From Marvinbryantia sp964455335 (GTDB lineage: Bacteria; Bacillota; Clostridia; Lachnospirales; Lachnospiraceae): a stretch of DNA of 9,302 bases. The position numbers and the translations under genes were made by a program. The notes beneath the pieces are model-generated. The model worked only from the letters and a program-made list of their open reading frames with translations, made no database searches and was not told the origin of the DNA. The stretch lies in NCBI GenBank assembly GCA_964455335.1, contig CAYVVW010000083.1, forward strand, positions 1 to 9,302, in the 5' to 3' direction. Positions within the stretch are counted from its first letter, which is position 1. Each line of letters starts with the position of its first letter. This document shows, in pieces, positions 1 to 6,140 of the stretch.

Positions 1-400
1 GCAGTGGATTTTCCATGAAATCATCCAGTTGATCCCAGTTTTCGGATTACTCTGTGAGCGGATAAAACTGCCCGAGCGGCACCCTCTGCCCTAGGATAGC
101 TAAATTCGTATAGAGCACATCCGGAGCCGTCCCAGAAGCAAAAGCAGTATTTAACTTTGTTCCAAAACCACCATCCGCAGCAGACTGCAACTCCACCTCA
201 ACATCGGGATACTCCGCTTCAAAAGCTTCTGCCAAAGATTCATAATAGGCTTTTCTCTCTGGGGGATTCTGTGCTGCTCCATTCAACATCACTGTAAGTT
301 TTGTTTTTTCCTCCGCAGATGCTGATACCCATGTTCCCGATACTGTCATGGCAGCCACCGCAACAGACAAGAAAAATGATACTACTCGTTTTGTTCTCAT
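1..400 (-). pseudogene. Sugar ABC transporter substrate-binding protein, N-terminal part, interrupted by a stop codon (SBP1)
   Basis: This is the N-terminal part of a MalE/UgpB-type solute-binding protein, closely similar to the complete paralogue at 3096-4400, with a two-residue length difference near residue 42. The ATG at 398-400 is chosen because AGGAGG lies 6 nt upstream and the protein then opens with a standard signal peptide: MRTKR, a hydrophobic stretch, then VSASA before EEK. There is no lipobox cysteine. After about 117 residues (ending PLTE) an in-frame TAA sits at 47-49, where the paralogue has TAT for Tyr. The same frame continues past it as SENWDQLDDFMENPL, matching the paralogue's TEHWDQLDDFMDNPL. 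A single base change (TAT to TAA) therefore explains the break. The gene runs off the left edge, so the rest of it is unseen. It is probably a recent pseudogene; a sequencing error is the main alternative. It is divergent from the sulfatase at 732. Confidence 0.85.
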
Positions 401-403
401 AAA

Positions 404-412
404 GAACCTCCT
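404..412 (-). promoter_or_regulatory. Ribosome binding site of SBP1
   Basis: Read on the minus strand, GAGGAGG lies 6 nt before the ATG at 398-400. It fixes the start downstream of the longer open frame, which extends to 457. The paralogue at 4400 has the same arrangement (AGGAGGATCTTT before ATG), so leader and gene were duplicated together. Confidence 0.75.
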
Positions 413-492
413 CGTATATTTTCCCGCGCAAGTCCTTGTGCGTAGCGCGAGTTCCAATATCTCACAAAAGTTCCCATTTGAAAAGCGAAAAA

Positions 493-510
493 CGTGAAAC
501 CGTTCTCACG
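493..510. promoter_or_regulatory. Candidate LacI-family/cre-type operator (site A)
   Basis: CGTGAAACCGTTCTCACG is an imperfect palindrome with seven of nine base pairs matching around a central CG. Its core, TGAAACCGTTCTCA, fits every position of the published catabolite-responsive element consensus TGWAANCGNTNWCA. It lies between the divergent SBP1 and sulfatase 1. Its right half and following bases (CGTTCTCACGACCCC, 501-515) are identical to 5944-5958, upstream of sulfatase 2. Binding by the LacI-family protein encoded at 6135-7190 or by CcpA is an inference. Confidence 0.55.
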
Positions 511-622
511 ACCCCTGTTGTTCTCTATCTGAATATCGGCTTTCCTGCAAGGTATCAAGCCTACAGAGGACAGGAGAAAAAATTGCGCCCCGTAAAGATG
601 ACAACGATTTCAAAATGAGCGG

Positions 623-651
623 TTGAGCTGTGCCCCAGACCAGAATAAAAT
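623..651 (+). promoter_or_regulatory. Probable sigma-70-type promoter of sulfatase 1
   Basis: TTGAGC (623-628) and TAAAAT (646-651) are separated by 17 nt, giving 4/6 and 5/6 matches to the -35 and -10 consensus. Transcription would begin near 658 and leave a leader of about 74 nt before the ATG at 732. Operator site A is centred about 124 bp upstream of this -35. Confidence 0.5.
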
Positions 652-711
652 AATGCGGTAAAAAGATGCCTGCCTACCCGATTTTACCAACAAAAATCAA
701 ATTATTTTTAG

Positions 712-718
712 AAAGGAG
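712..718 (+). promoter_or_regulatory. Ribosome binding site of sulfatase 1
   Basis: AAAGGAG ends 13 nt before the ATG at 732, a rather long spacing. An in-frame CTG at 726-728 would have a tighter spacing and cannot be excluded. The upstream ATG at 666 has no Shine-Dalgarno sequence, lies close to the predicted transcription start and would add 22 residues that do not look like part of the family. Confidence 0.55.
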
Positions 719-731
719 ATCGCATCTGTTC

Positions 732-3011
732 ATGAGAGAAAAAGTATTTAACGGCTATGAGGGGTTCACAATCAAAGACTCCAAATTGAGTTTTGAAAAA
801 GAGGAATGGCAGCCAAAATCAAGAACAAACGTTGTATATATCGTTTTGGACGATGTCGGCTTTGCGCAGCTTGGATGTTACGGCTCAAATATCCATACGC
901 CACATATCAACCGTCTCGCGGACGAAGGCTTGCGGTACAACAACTTCCATACTACCGCAATCTGTTCAGCGACAAGAGCCTCCCTCCTTACGGGTGTCAA
1001 CCACCACGCGGCGGGTGTGGCGACCGTGATCGGCAATTACGCGGGTTTCCCGAATCAGCTTGGGCACATCAACCCCTCCTGCGCCACCCTCGCGGAAATT
1101 TTAAAAGAATATGGCTATGCCACATTTGCGGTGGGCAAGTGGCACCTTTCGCCCGTGGATGACAGCCACGGGCAGGGCAACGTGACCTACTGGCCGCTGC
1201 AAAAAGGCTTTGACAGATATTATGGGTTTTTGGGCGGATCTACAGACCAGTACCACCCGAGCCTGGTGCGGGATAACACAAAGGTTCGGCAGCCGCGCCA
1301 GCCAGAAGAAGGGTATCATTTGTCTGCCGATTTGTCTGATCAGGCAATCCGCTACCTATACCATCACCACCTGGATCGCCCGGAACAGCCGTTTTTCCTC
1401 TACTTGGCCTATGGCTGCGGCCACTGCCCGCATCAGGCGCCCCTGGAATATATCGACAAATACAAAGGCGCGTTTGATGACGGCTGGGATGTCATCCGCG
1501 AAAGGTGGTTTGCCCGTCAAAAAGAATTGGGCGTCATTCCGCAGGACGCGAACCTGACAGGGCGCAACCCCCGTGTGGCGCCATGGGAGAGTCTGAGCGC
1601 AGATGAGAAAAAAGTGTATGCCCGCTATATGGAAGTCTTCGCCGGCTTTTTGGAGTACACAGACGCGCAGATCGGCAGAGTGGTGGACTACATCGATTCC
1701 ATCGGGGAGCGGGACAATACCCTGATTGTGCTTCTCTCCGACAACGGTGCCAGCGCGGGAGGCGGATATTCCGGGCTTTTTGTCCGAGAAAAGGCCCGGG
1801 GCTTTTTCGAAGAGACAAAAGAGGACGACTTTCAGTTGGCCCTGGAGCATTTTGCGGACATGGGAACCGAGTATTCTTCCGAGATTTACCCTGCCGGTTG
1901 GGGGCACGCCGGCAACACGCCGTTCCAGTGGTACAAAAGCTGGGTGCACGCGGGCGGCATCAAAGATCCCCTGATCATCCGCTACCCGAGTGCCATCAAA
2001 GACGCGGGCGGAATCCGAAAACAATACCACCATGTGTCAGATATTACTCCTGCGGTGCTTGAGGCAATCGGGATCACAAAACCGGCATTCCTCAAAGGAG
2101 TCCCCCAGAAACCATTTACCGGGACGAGCCTCTATTATACATTTGCAGACGCGCAGGCCGCGAGCCGAAAACCGGTTCAGTATTACGAACATGGTGGCAA
2201 CCGCGGGATCTGGAAAGACGGATGGACGCTCGTGGCAAACCACGCCCTCACGGATGATTATGCGGACGACGTGTGGGAATTGTATCACACGGAAACCGAC
2301 TATTCGGAGTCCGAAAATGTGGCGGAACACTATCCGGATAAGGTAGAGGAATTGAAAAACCTGTGGTTTAAGGAAGCCTCCGCAAATCACGTCTTTCCCT
2401 TAGGAAGGGGACCGCACCTCCTTGCCACGAAGAAGCGTCGGCGCGAGGAATTGGATGACCGGCATAGGCGAATGAAAGAGGTATCCTATGCCTATGAAAA
2501 CATCATCGAACCGTTTGAAAGCAGTGCGCCCCTGGACTTTCAAGACAGGAGCAGTGTGGTGCAGGTGACACTGGATCACAGGAACGACAAAGCGGGAACC
2601 CTATACGCCGTTGGGAACCGTTTCGGGGGCTACACCGCGTTTATCCGAGACAACCGCTTGCATTTTACCTACAATTATCACATGGAATCCTACGACACGG
2701 CGGTCACGCCGGAGCTGCCCGAAGGCGAAGTAGTCATTCGGGTGGAAACGGAAGCGAAAGATCCGGGCGGAATGGTGAGGCTCTACGTCAATGGAAAGCA
2801 AGAGGCAACGACGAGAATTAAAAAAATGCTCCAAAACCGATTTTGGCGCGGAACGGTAGGCAGCATCAAGGACGGGGCGTACACTTCGGTAGACCCGCAC
2901 AACAAACTCCCATTTCCATATGAGGGAGAGATGAAAAAAATCGTATTTCACGCAGCCCCATACGAATTTGCGAGCGAGGAACAGCGCGACGCGTTCTGGA
3001 AAAAGGATTGA
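732..3011 (+). CDS. AtsA-like S1-family sulfatase with C-terminal beta-sandwich domain (sulfatase 1)
   Basis: A 759-residue type I sulfatase that should hydrolyse a sulfate ester. The N-terminal metal-binding motif VLDDVGF has Asp40-Asp41. The formylglycine motif is C-S-A-T-R at 78-82, followed by ASLLTG, so Cys78 would be oxidised to formylglycine by an anaerobic sulfatase-maturing enzyme, which is not in the window. Other active-site residues visible are Lys136 and His138 (VGKWHL), His231/His234 (GHCPH), Asp337-Asn338 (LLSDNGA) and Lys402 (QWYKSW). The sequence around the active site and the overall length resemble the large mycobacterial AtsA-type arylsulfatases (about 780 residues). After the alpha/beta catalytic domain, residues about 600-745 look like a beta-sandwich (for example GTLYAVGNRFGGYTAFI and VRLYVNGK). 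No signal peptide is present, so it is predicted to be cytoplasmic. It lies alone on the plus strand between two SBP genes, each transcribed away from or towards it. The substrate cannot be told from sequence. Confidence 0.9.
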   Translation: MREKVFNGYEGFTIKDSKLSFEKEEWQPKSRTNVVYIVLDDVGFAQLGCYGSNIHTPHINRLADEGLRYNNFHTTAICSATRASLLTGVNHHAAGVATVIGNYAGFPNQLGHINPSCATLAEILKEYGYATFAVGKWHLSPVDDSHGQGNVTYWPLQKGFDRYYGFLGGSTDQYHPSLVRDNTKVRQPRQPEEGYHLSADLSDQAIRYLYHHHLDRPEQPFFLYLAYGCGHCPHQAPLEYIDKYKGAFDDGWDVIRERWFARQKELGVIPQDANLTGRNPRVAPWESLSADEKKVYARYMEVFAGFLEYTDAQIGRVVDYIDSIGERDNTLIVLLSDNGASAGGGYSGLFVREKARGFFEETKEDDFQLALEHFADMGTEYSSEIYPAGWGHAGNTPFQWYKSWVHAGGIKDPLIIRYPSAIKDAGGIRKQYHHVSDITPAVLEAIGITKPAFLKGVPQKPFTGTSLYYTFADAQAASRKPVQYYEHGGNRGIWKDGWTLVANHALTDDYADDVWELYHTETDYSESENVAEHYPDKVEELKNLWFKEASANHVFPLGRGPHLLATKKRRREELDDRHRRMKEVSYAYENIIEPFESSAPLDFQDRSSVVQVTLDHRNDKAGTLYAVGNRFGGYTAFIRDNRLHFTYNYHMESYDTAVTPELPEGEVVIRVETEAKDPGGMVRLYVNGKQEATTRIKKMLQNRFWRGTVGSIKDGAYTSVDPHNKLPFPYEGEMKKIVFHAAPYEFASEEQRDAFWKKD

Positions 3012-3030
3012 ACTCATCTTGACTTGCAAA

Positions 3031-3077
3031 GAAGCGGTGAAGTTGTGATTTGCAACTTCACCGCTTCGATTTCTTTT
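3031..3077. terminator. Bidirectional terminator between convergent sulfatase 1 and SBP2
   Basis: A perfect 15-bp stem, GAAGCGGTGAAGTTG (3031-3045) paired with CAACTTCACCGCTTC (3053-3067), has a 7-nt loop. It is followed on the plus strand by the T-rich tail GATTTCTTTT. On the other strand the stem is followed by TTTGC, a weaker tail. It begins 20 nt after the sulfatase 1 stop and lies just beyond the SBP2 stop at 3096, so it probably serves both genes. Confidence 0.8.
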
Positions 3078-3095
3078 CTGGAGAAGGGCGAATCC

Positions 3096-4400
3096 CTATC
3101 CAATGTCCTCTTTCAGCTGCTCAGCGGCGGCATCCAACGCTTCCTGCACGCCGCGCACCCCATATGCGATCTCTTCCATTGCCGTGTTTACCACATCCGT
3201 CAAACTGCTGAAATAGGGAACTTTCGGCGAACCGTGCCCATGCGCAATCGAATTGTACATTGCCTCGTGCGTGGCGGGGTCTTCTGAAATATACTGTTCC
3301 CGCAGGCTTTCCCGAAGCGGCACAAACCCAAGTTGCTCATACCTGTCCCACATACGATCCGCACTTTGCGCAAACGCAATGAATCTCCATGCGGCATCTT
3401 TGTGCGCGCTGTCAGAGGTGATAAACAGAAAGTGCATCCCGCAAAAAGTGGACGTTTCCTTGTTGGAAAGCGGATTCCCGATCGCAATATCCGCCCCCAT
3501 GTCGCTTTGTTTCAGCACGTTATATATACTGGTCGTGGTAATGGTAATTGCCGCGTCTCCTTTTACGAAGGGATCGCTATCCATGGCACTGCAGTCCCAT
3601 GGAATATTTCCGATTTCCCGCAATTCGCTGAGAAACTCCGCGGCCTCCACTGCCTCCGTCGTGTGAAACAAAATTTCGTCGGTATCTTCGTCCACCAGGT
3701 TTTNNNNNNNNNNNNNNNNNNNNNNNNNNNNNNNNNNNNNNNNNNNNNNNNNNNNNNNNNNNNNNNNNNNNNNNNNNNNNNGCAGGCCGGTACCGCTTGT
3801 CGGGATTGAAAATCCCACCTGCGTGACGTTCCCATTCTCATCTTTTTTTGTCAGCGCCTCATGCGCGGCTTTTAGCTCCTCCCAGTTTGTTGGCGGTGTG
3901 TTTGGGTCAAGCCCCGCTTCGGCAAATAATGCCTTGTTGTACAAAAGAATCCTTGCGTCCGCAAAAATTGGAATCCCATATTGCACGCCATCCACCTGTC
4001 CGAGTTGCAGGGGATTGTCCATGAAATCATCCAGTTGGTCCCAATGCTCGGTATACTCTGTGAGCGGGTAATACTGCCCGAGCGGCACCCTCTTTCCTAT
4101 AGAAGCCAACGTTGCATAGAGCACATCCGGAGCTGTTCCGGACGCAAATGCGGTATTCAACTTTGTCTCAAAACCGCCATCTGTGGCAGACTGCAAATCC
4201 ACCTCAATGTCGGGATTTTCCGCTTCAAACGCCTCGACCAAAGATTCATAATAGGCTTTTCGCTCTGGCTGCTGCGCCGTAGACAACATCACTGTAAGTT
4301 TCGTTTTTTCCTCCGCGGATGCCGATACCTGCGTTCCCGAAACTGCCGCGACAGCCACCGCGGCAGACAGGAAAAATGATAGTACCCGTTTTGTTCTCAT
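3096..4400 (-). CDS. Sugar ABC transporter substrate-binding protein (SBP2)
   Basis: Solute-binding protein of the MalE/UgpB-like sugar-transport class, about 434 residues including an internal assembly gap. The ATG at 4398-4400 has AGGAGG 6 nt upstream. The signal peptide is MRTKR, a hydrophobic core to about residue 20, then VSASA before EEK; there is no lipobox cysteine, so the protein would be released rather than lipid-anchored. The family signature ILLYNKALFAEAGLDPNTPP is at 151-170, followed by TNWEEL. The C-terminal half (for example KDAAWRFIAFAQ and GFVPLRESL) is typical of the family. The reading frame is kept across 78 Ns (3704-3781), which hide about 26 residues in the middle. The gene follows sulfatase 2 after 28 nt on the same strand, so they are very likely co-transcribed. 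That context suggests the ligand is sulfated, probably a saccharide. No permease is encoded in the window. Confidence 0.9.
   Translation of the reverse strand: MRTKRVLSFFLSAAVAVAAVSGTQVSASAEEKTKLTVMLSTAQQPERKAYYESLVEAFEAENPDIEVDLQSATDGGFETKLNTAFASGTAPDVLYATLASIGKRVPLGQYYPLTEYTEHWDQLDDFMDNPLQLGQVDGVQYGIPIFADARILLYNKALFAEAGLDPNTPPTNWEELKAAHEALTKKDENGNVTQVGFSIPTSGTGLXXXXXXXXXXXXXXXXXXXXXXXXXXXNLVDEDTDEILFHTTEAVEAAEFLSELREIGNIPWDCSAMDSDPFVKGDAAITITTTSIYNVLKQSDMGADIAIGNPLSNKETSTFCGMHFLFITSDSAHKDAAWRFIAFAQSADRMWDRYEQLGFVPLRESLREQYISEDPATHEAMYNSIAHGHGSPKVPYFSSLTDVVNTAMEEIAYGVRGVQEALDAAAEQLKEDIG
3704..3781. other. Assembly gap (78 Ns) inside SBP2
   Basis: A run of 78 unknown bases, exactly 26 codons, so the frame is unchanged on both sides. 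The gap sits in a gene with a close paralogue at the left edge, so ambiguous assembly of similar copies is a plausible cause. Confidence 0.95.
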
Positions 4401-4428
4401 AAAGATCCTCCTATTCTTATGCAGTCTC

Positions 4429-5763
4429 TTACTTCCAATCTTTTTTCTGAATGACGGGTTCTTTTTCCCCCGCAAGGCGCATCCACCCAACCAGTTTCTG
4501 CGCCAGTTCATCCCGCGCCGCTTCATACGCTTTTTCGCCAATCAGGTTGTGCAATTCGCAGGGATCTTTCTCAAGGTCGTACAAATAATCGTCCTCGTAA
4601 ATGTCCGATGAGAAAAATTCGCGCCCATCCAGGCCTGGCGCATAAATGCCATACAAGTACTTTTCCGTGTGGATGCACCGGCCCACTTTGCTTTCGCTGA
4701 TCTGCGCAAACACTTCATTCTTGCGATTTGGCAGCCGCCCTTCGGCCACTTCTTTGAGATCTTCCCCATCGAGGCCGTCCGGATGCAGTCCTGCCATCGC
4801 CAAGATCGTCTTTGCCAGGCTCACCGTGCTGACCAGATCGGGCACGCGCACGCCGCCGCGAAATCCCGGCCCTGAAATCACCAATGGCACGCGCAGGCAC
4901 GCGCTGTGGCCAGACCGTTTGTAGTCATCCATCCCCAAACTGTGGCTGTCTTGATTTCTGGTAAAGAAATGCGCCCCATGGTCGGACACATAGAGAATGA
5001 CCGTGTTCTCGTACAAACCTTTTTGCTGCAGGCTTTCTACGAGCCTATGCAAGTTATCATCCAGGCTTCTGCAGCACCCGAGATAATCGGGATATTCTTC
5101 CCTGGCATTTCCGCCCAAGGCTTCCAGATCCCCCGGAAGTTCAAAATCACGGAAGCGCTCCTTGCTCCCCTCTGGGCCTTCTATGTGCCCGCGATCGTTC
5201 TGGTGATGCGGTTCAAGATGAGATACGATCATAAAAAATGGCTTTTTCCCATCGTATTGATCCAAATATTCCAGCGCATAATCGGTAATGCAGTCCACCC
5301 GGTATCCCTCAAAAAATAGCTTTTGCATTTTTTCGTCAAAAAGATACCCGCCCTCGCTGTGCGATGTAAACTCCAATGTGTCCGCGGCTCTCCAAAATCC
5401 GGTATATCCTGTGTGCTTTTCCGGAGGAATTGCCTCATTGCGGCATCTTGCCAAATGCCATTTTCCGATATAAGCCGTCTCATATCCGGCCTCCTGCAAA
5501 TAGTGGCCAATCGTTTTTTCTTCGTTTGGAAGCGGAACGCCATTCCTCCATGTTCCGATCCGCGTCGCATATTTCCCTGTCTGCAGCACCGCGCGGAAAG
5601 GGCCGCATACCGGCTGCGGGGTATACGCCTGCTCAAACAGCACGCCTTCCTTTGCAAGCGCGTCCAAAGTCGGGGTCACATCTAATTTTTGCCCATAAGC
5701 CCCGATGGTATCCGCCCGCTGCTGATCCGTAAAATAGACCAGAATATTCGGTTTTTTCTCCAT
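4429..5763 (-). CDS. S1-family sulfatase (sulfatase 2)
   Basis: A 444-residue type I sulfatase starting at the ATG at 5761-5763, with AGGAGG 11 nt upstream. The N-terminus MEKKPNILVYFTDQQRADT carries metal ligands Asp13-Gln14, the D-Q variant instead of the D-D seen in sulfatase 1. The formylglycine motif is C-G-P-F-R at 53-57, followed by AVLQTG, so Cys53 is the residue to be modified. Lys101 and His103 (IGKWHL), His182 (VSHLEPHH), Asp261-His262 (VSDHGAHF) and Lys282 (DDYKRSGH) complete the usual active-site set. The C-terminal YLYDLEKDPCELHNL is the common closing motif of bacterial S1 sulfatases. There is no signal peptide, so cytoplasmic action is expected. It is only distantly related to sulfatase 1, in length and motif detail, so the two probably act on different sulfate positions or substrates. 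It leads a two-gene unit with SBP2. Confidence 0.9.
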   Translation of the reverse strand: MEKKPNILVYFTDQQRADTIGAYGQKLDVTPTLDALAKEGVLFEQAYTPQPVCGPFRAVLQTGKYATRIGTWRNGVPLPNEEKTIGHYLQEAGYETAYIGKWHLARCRNEAIPPEKHTGYTGFWRAADTLEFTSHSEGGYLFDEKMQKLFFEGYRVDCITDYALEYLDQYDGKKPFFMIVSHLEPHHQNDRGHIEGPEGSKERFRDFELPGDLEALGGNAREEYPDYLGCCRSLDDNLHRLVESLQQKGLYENTVILYVSDHGAHFFTRNQDSHSLGMDDYKRSGHSACLRVPLVISGPGFRGGVRVPDLVSTVSLAKTILAMAGLHPDGLDGEDLKEVAEGRLPNRKNEVFAQISESKVGRCIHTEKYLYGIYAPGLDGREFFSSDIYEDDYLYDLEKDPCELHNLIGEKAYEAARDELAQKLVGWMRLAGEKEPVIQKKDWK

Positions 5764-5785
5764 AAATCCATGCTCCTCCTTTTCT

Positions 5786-5817
5786 ATGAAATGATGTTAC
5801 AATGAAATGATATTACG
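5786..5817. repeat. Two-copy 16-bp tandem repeat in the sulfatase 2 promoter
   Basis: ATGAAATGATGTTACA (5786-5801) is followed directly by ATGAAATGATATTACG (5802-5817), matching at 14 of 16 positions. It covers the predicted -10 and spacer of the sulfatase 2 promoter, so it could be a tandem regulator site or a simple slippage duplication. Confidence 0.7.
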
Positions 5818-5822
5818 GTAAA
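5794..5822 (-). promoter_or_regulatory. Possible promoter of the sulfatase 2-SBP2 unit
   Basis: On the minus strand TTTACC (5817-5822) and TAACAT (5794-5799) are separated by 17 nt and match the -35 and -10 consensus at 3/6 and 4/6. The match is modest, but the placement just upstream of the ribosome binding site and gene start is sensible. The leader would be about 25 nt. Confidence 0.35.
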
Positions 5823-5935
5823 AAGATGCTTCCTCATCCCATACCCACACCGACGTGCGATCCGTGTGCTTCGTGTGGATGACGACTTGCAGCCTTGACA
5901 TCTTACCATCGAATCATAGACAAAAAAGAAGAAAA

Positions 5936-5953
5936 CACGAAATCGTTCTCACG
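5936..5953. promoter_or_regulatory. Candidate LacI-family/cre-type operator (site B)
   Basis: CACGAAATCGTTCTCACG is the counterpart of site A. The right half plus five bases (5944-5958) is identical to 501-515, and the core CGAAATCGTTCTCA matches the cre consensus at 13 of 14 positions. It is centred about 125 bp upstream of the predicted sulfatase 2 -35, nearly the same distance as site A from the sulfatase 1 -35. A dispersed repeat rather than an operator remains possible, since weaker similarity extends on both sides. Confidence 0.5.
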
Positions 5954-5960
5954 ACCCCAT

Positions 5961-6056
5961 GTTTTCTTCATGTCATGATGCCAGGGTGGAAAGTTCTTTT
6001 CCACGAATGTTTTCTTCTTTTTATGATGCCAGTATAGAAAGCCCTTTTCACCGGTC
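5961..6056. repeat. Two-copy 48-bp tandem repeat with small hairpins
   Basis: Copies at 5961-6008 and 6009-6056 share GTTTTCTTC, ATGATGCCAG, GAAAG and CTTTTC in register; the last six bases diverge. Copy 1 contains the inverted repeat GTGGAAAG/TTTTCCAC (5986-6004, TTC loop, one G-U pair). Copy 2 retains a shorter version, GAAAG/TTTTC (6037-6049). Confidence 0.75.
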
Positions 6057-6077
6057 GGCACGATGTTCCATCGTGCC
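6057..6077. repeat. Perfect 9-bp inverted repeat downstream of the LacI-family gene
   Basis: GGCACGATG (6057-6065) and CATCGTGCC (6069-6077) are exact complements separated by TTC. There is no T-run on either side, so it is not a classical intrinsic terminator. The right arm is also the first nine bases of the 24-bp tandem repeat that follows. Confidence 0.75.
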
Positions 6078-6140
6078 AAATGCCCGATAAAACATCGTGC
6101 CAATTGCTCGATATTCCATCGTGCCAATTGCTCGTTATCT
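6069..6140. repeat. Three-copy 24-bp tandem repeat overlapping the 3' end of the LacI-family gene
   Basis: Three contiguous units at 6069-6092, 6093-6116 and 6117-6140 each begin CATCGTGCCAA. Units 2 and 3 differ at only a few bases near the end (CATCGTGCCAATTGCTCG is common to both). The last unit covers the TAA stop codon (6135-6137) of the LacI-family gene. The 24-bp period is half that of the adjacent 48-bp repeat. Confidence 0.85.

Larger units (their letters stand above)
401..731. other. Divergent intergenic region between SBP1 and sulfatase 1
   Basis: These 331 nt separate two divergently transcribed genes. They hold an imperfect palindrome at 426-441 (GCGCAAGTCCTTGTGC), a LacI/cre-type operator at 493-510, a promoter for the sulfatase at 623-651 and its ribosome binding site at 712-718. 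A 60-codon open frame (436-618) crosses the region but has no ribosome binding site or recognisable domain, and is not called. No convincing -35/-10 pair was found for SBP1. Confidence 0.6.
5764..6134. other. Repeat-rich intergenic region between sulfatase 2 and the LacI-family gene
   Basis: These 371 nt contain a probable promoter for sulfatase 2 (5794-5822), a two-copy 16-bp repeat over it (5786-5817), an operator (5936-5953), two 48-bp tandem repeats (5961-6056) and the start of three 24-bp tandem repeats (6069-6140). Open frames crossing the region translate the repeats and have no ribosome binding sites, so no gene is called. Confidence 0.65.

Noticed and set aside
436..618. 60-codon plus-strand open frame between SBP1 and sulfatase 1
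   Set aside because: No ribosome binding site or recognisable domain, and it contains the operator-like block. Its short similarity to the frame at 5855-6037 follows from the shared DNA block rather than from clear protein conservation.
656..669. 14-mer CGGTAAAAAGATGC shared with 5816-5829
   Set aside because: A 14-base match is close to chance for a 9.3-kb window, and its order relative to the operators differs between the two regions.
6057..6077. Intrinsic terminator of the LacI-family gene
   Set aside because: The stem is perfect but neither side is followed by a T-run.
5903..6127. Minus-strand open frame encoding 8-residue repeats (ARWNI type)
   Set aside because: It is a translation of the 24- and 48-bp DNA repeats. 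Other frames are open too, and there is no ribosome binding site.
6069..6127. Sigma-54-type promoter suggested by TTGGCACGATG on the minus strand
   Set aside because: The GC element at -12 (TTGC at the right spacing) is absent, and the motif is part of the tandem repeat.
6069..6140. CRISPR-like array
   Set aside because: The 24-bp units are contiguous and have no unique spacers between them, and no cas genes are present.
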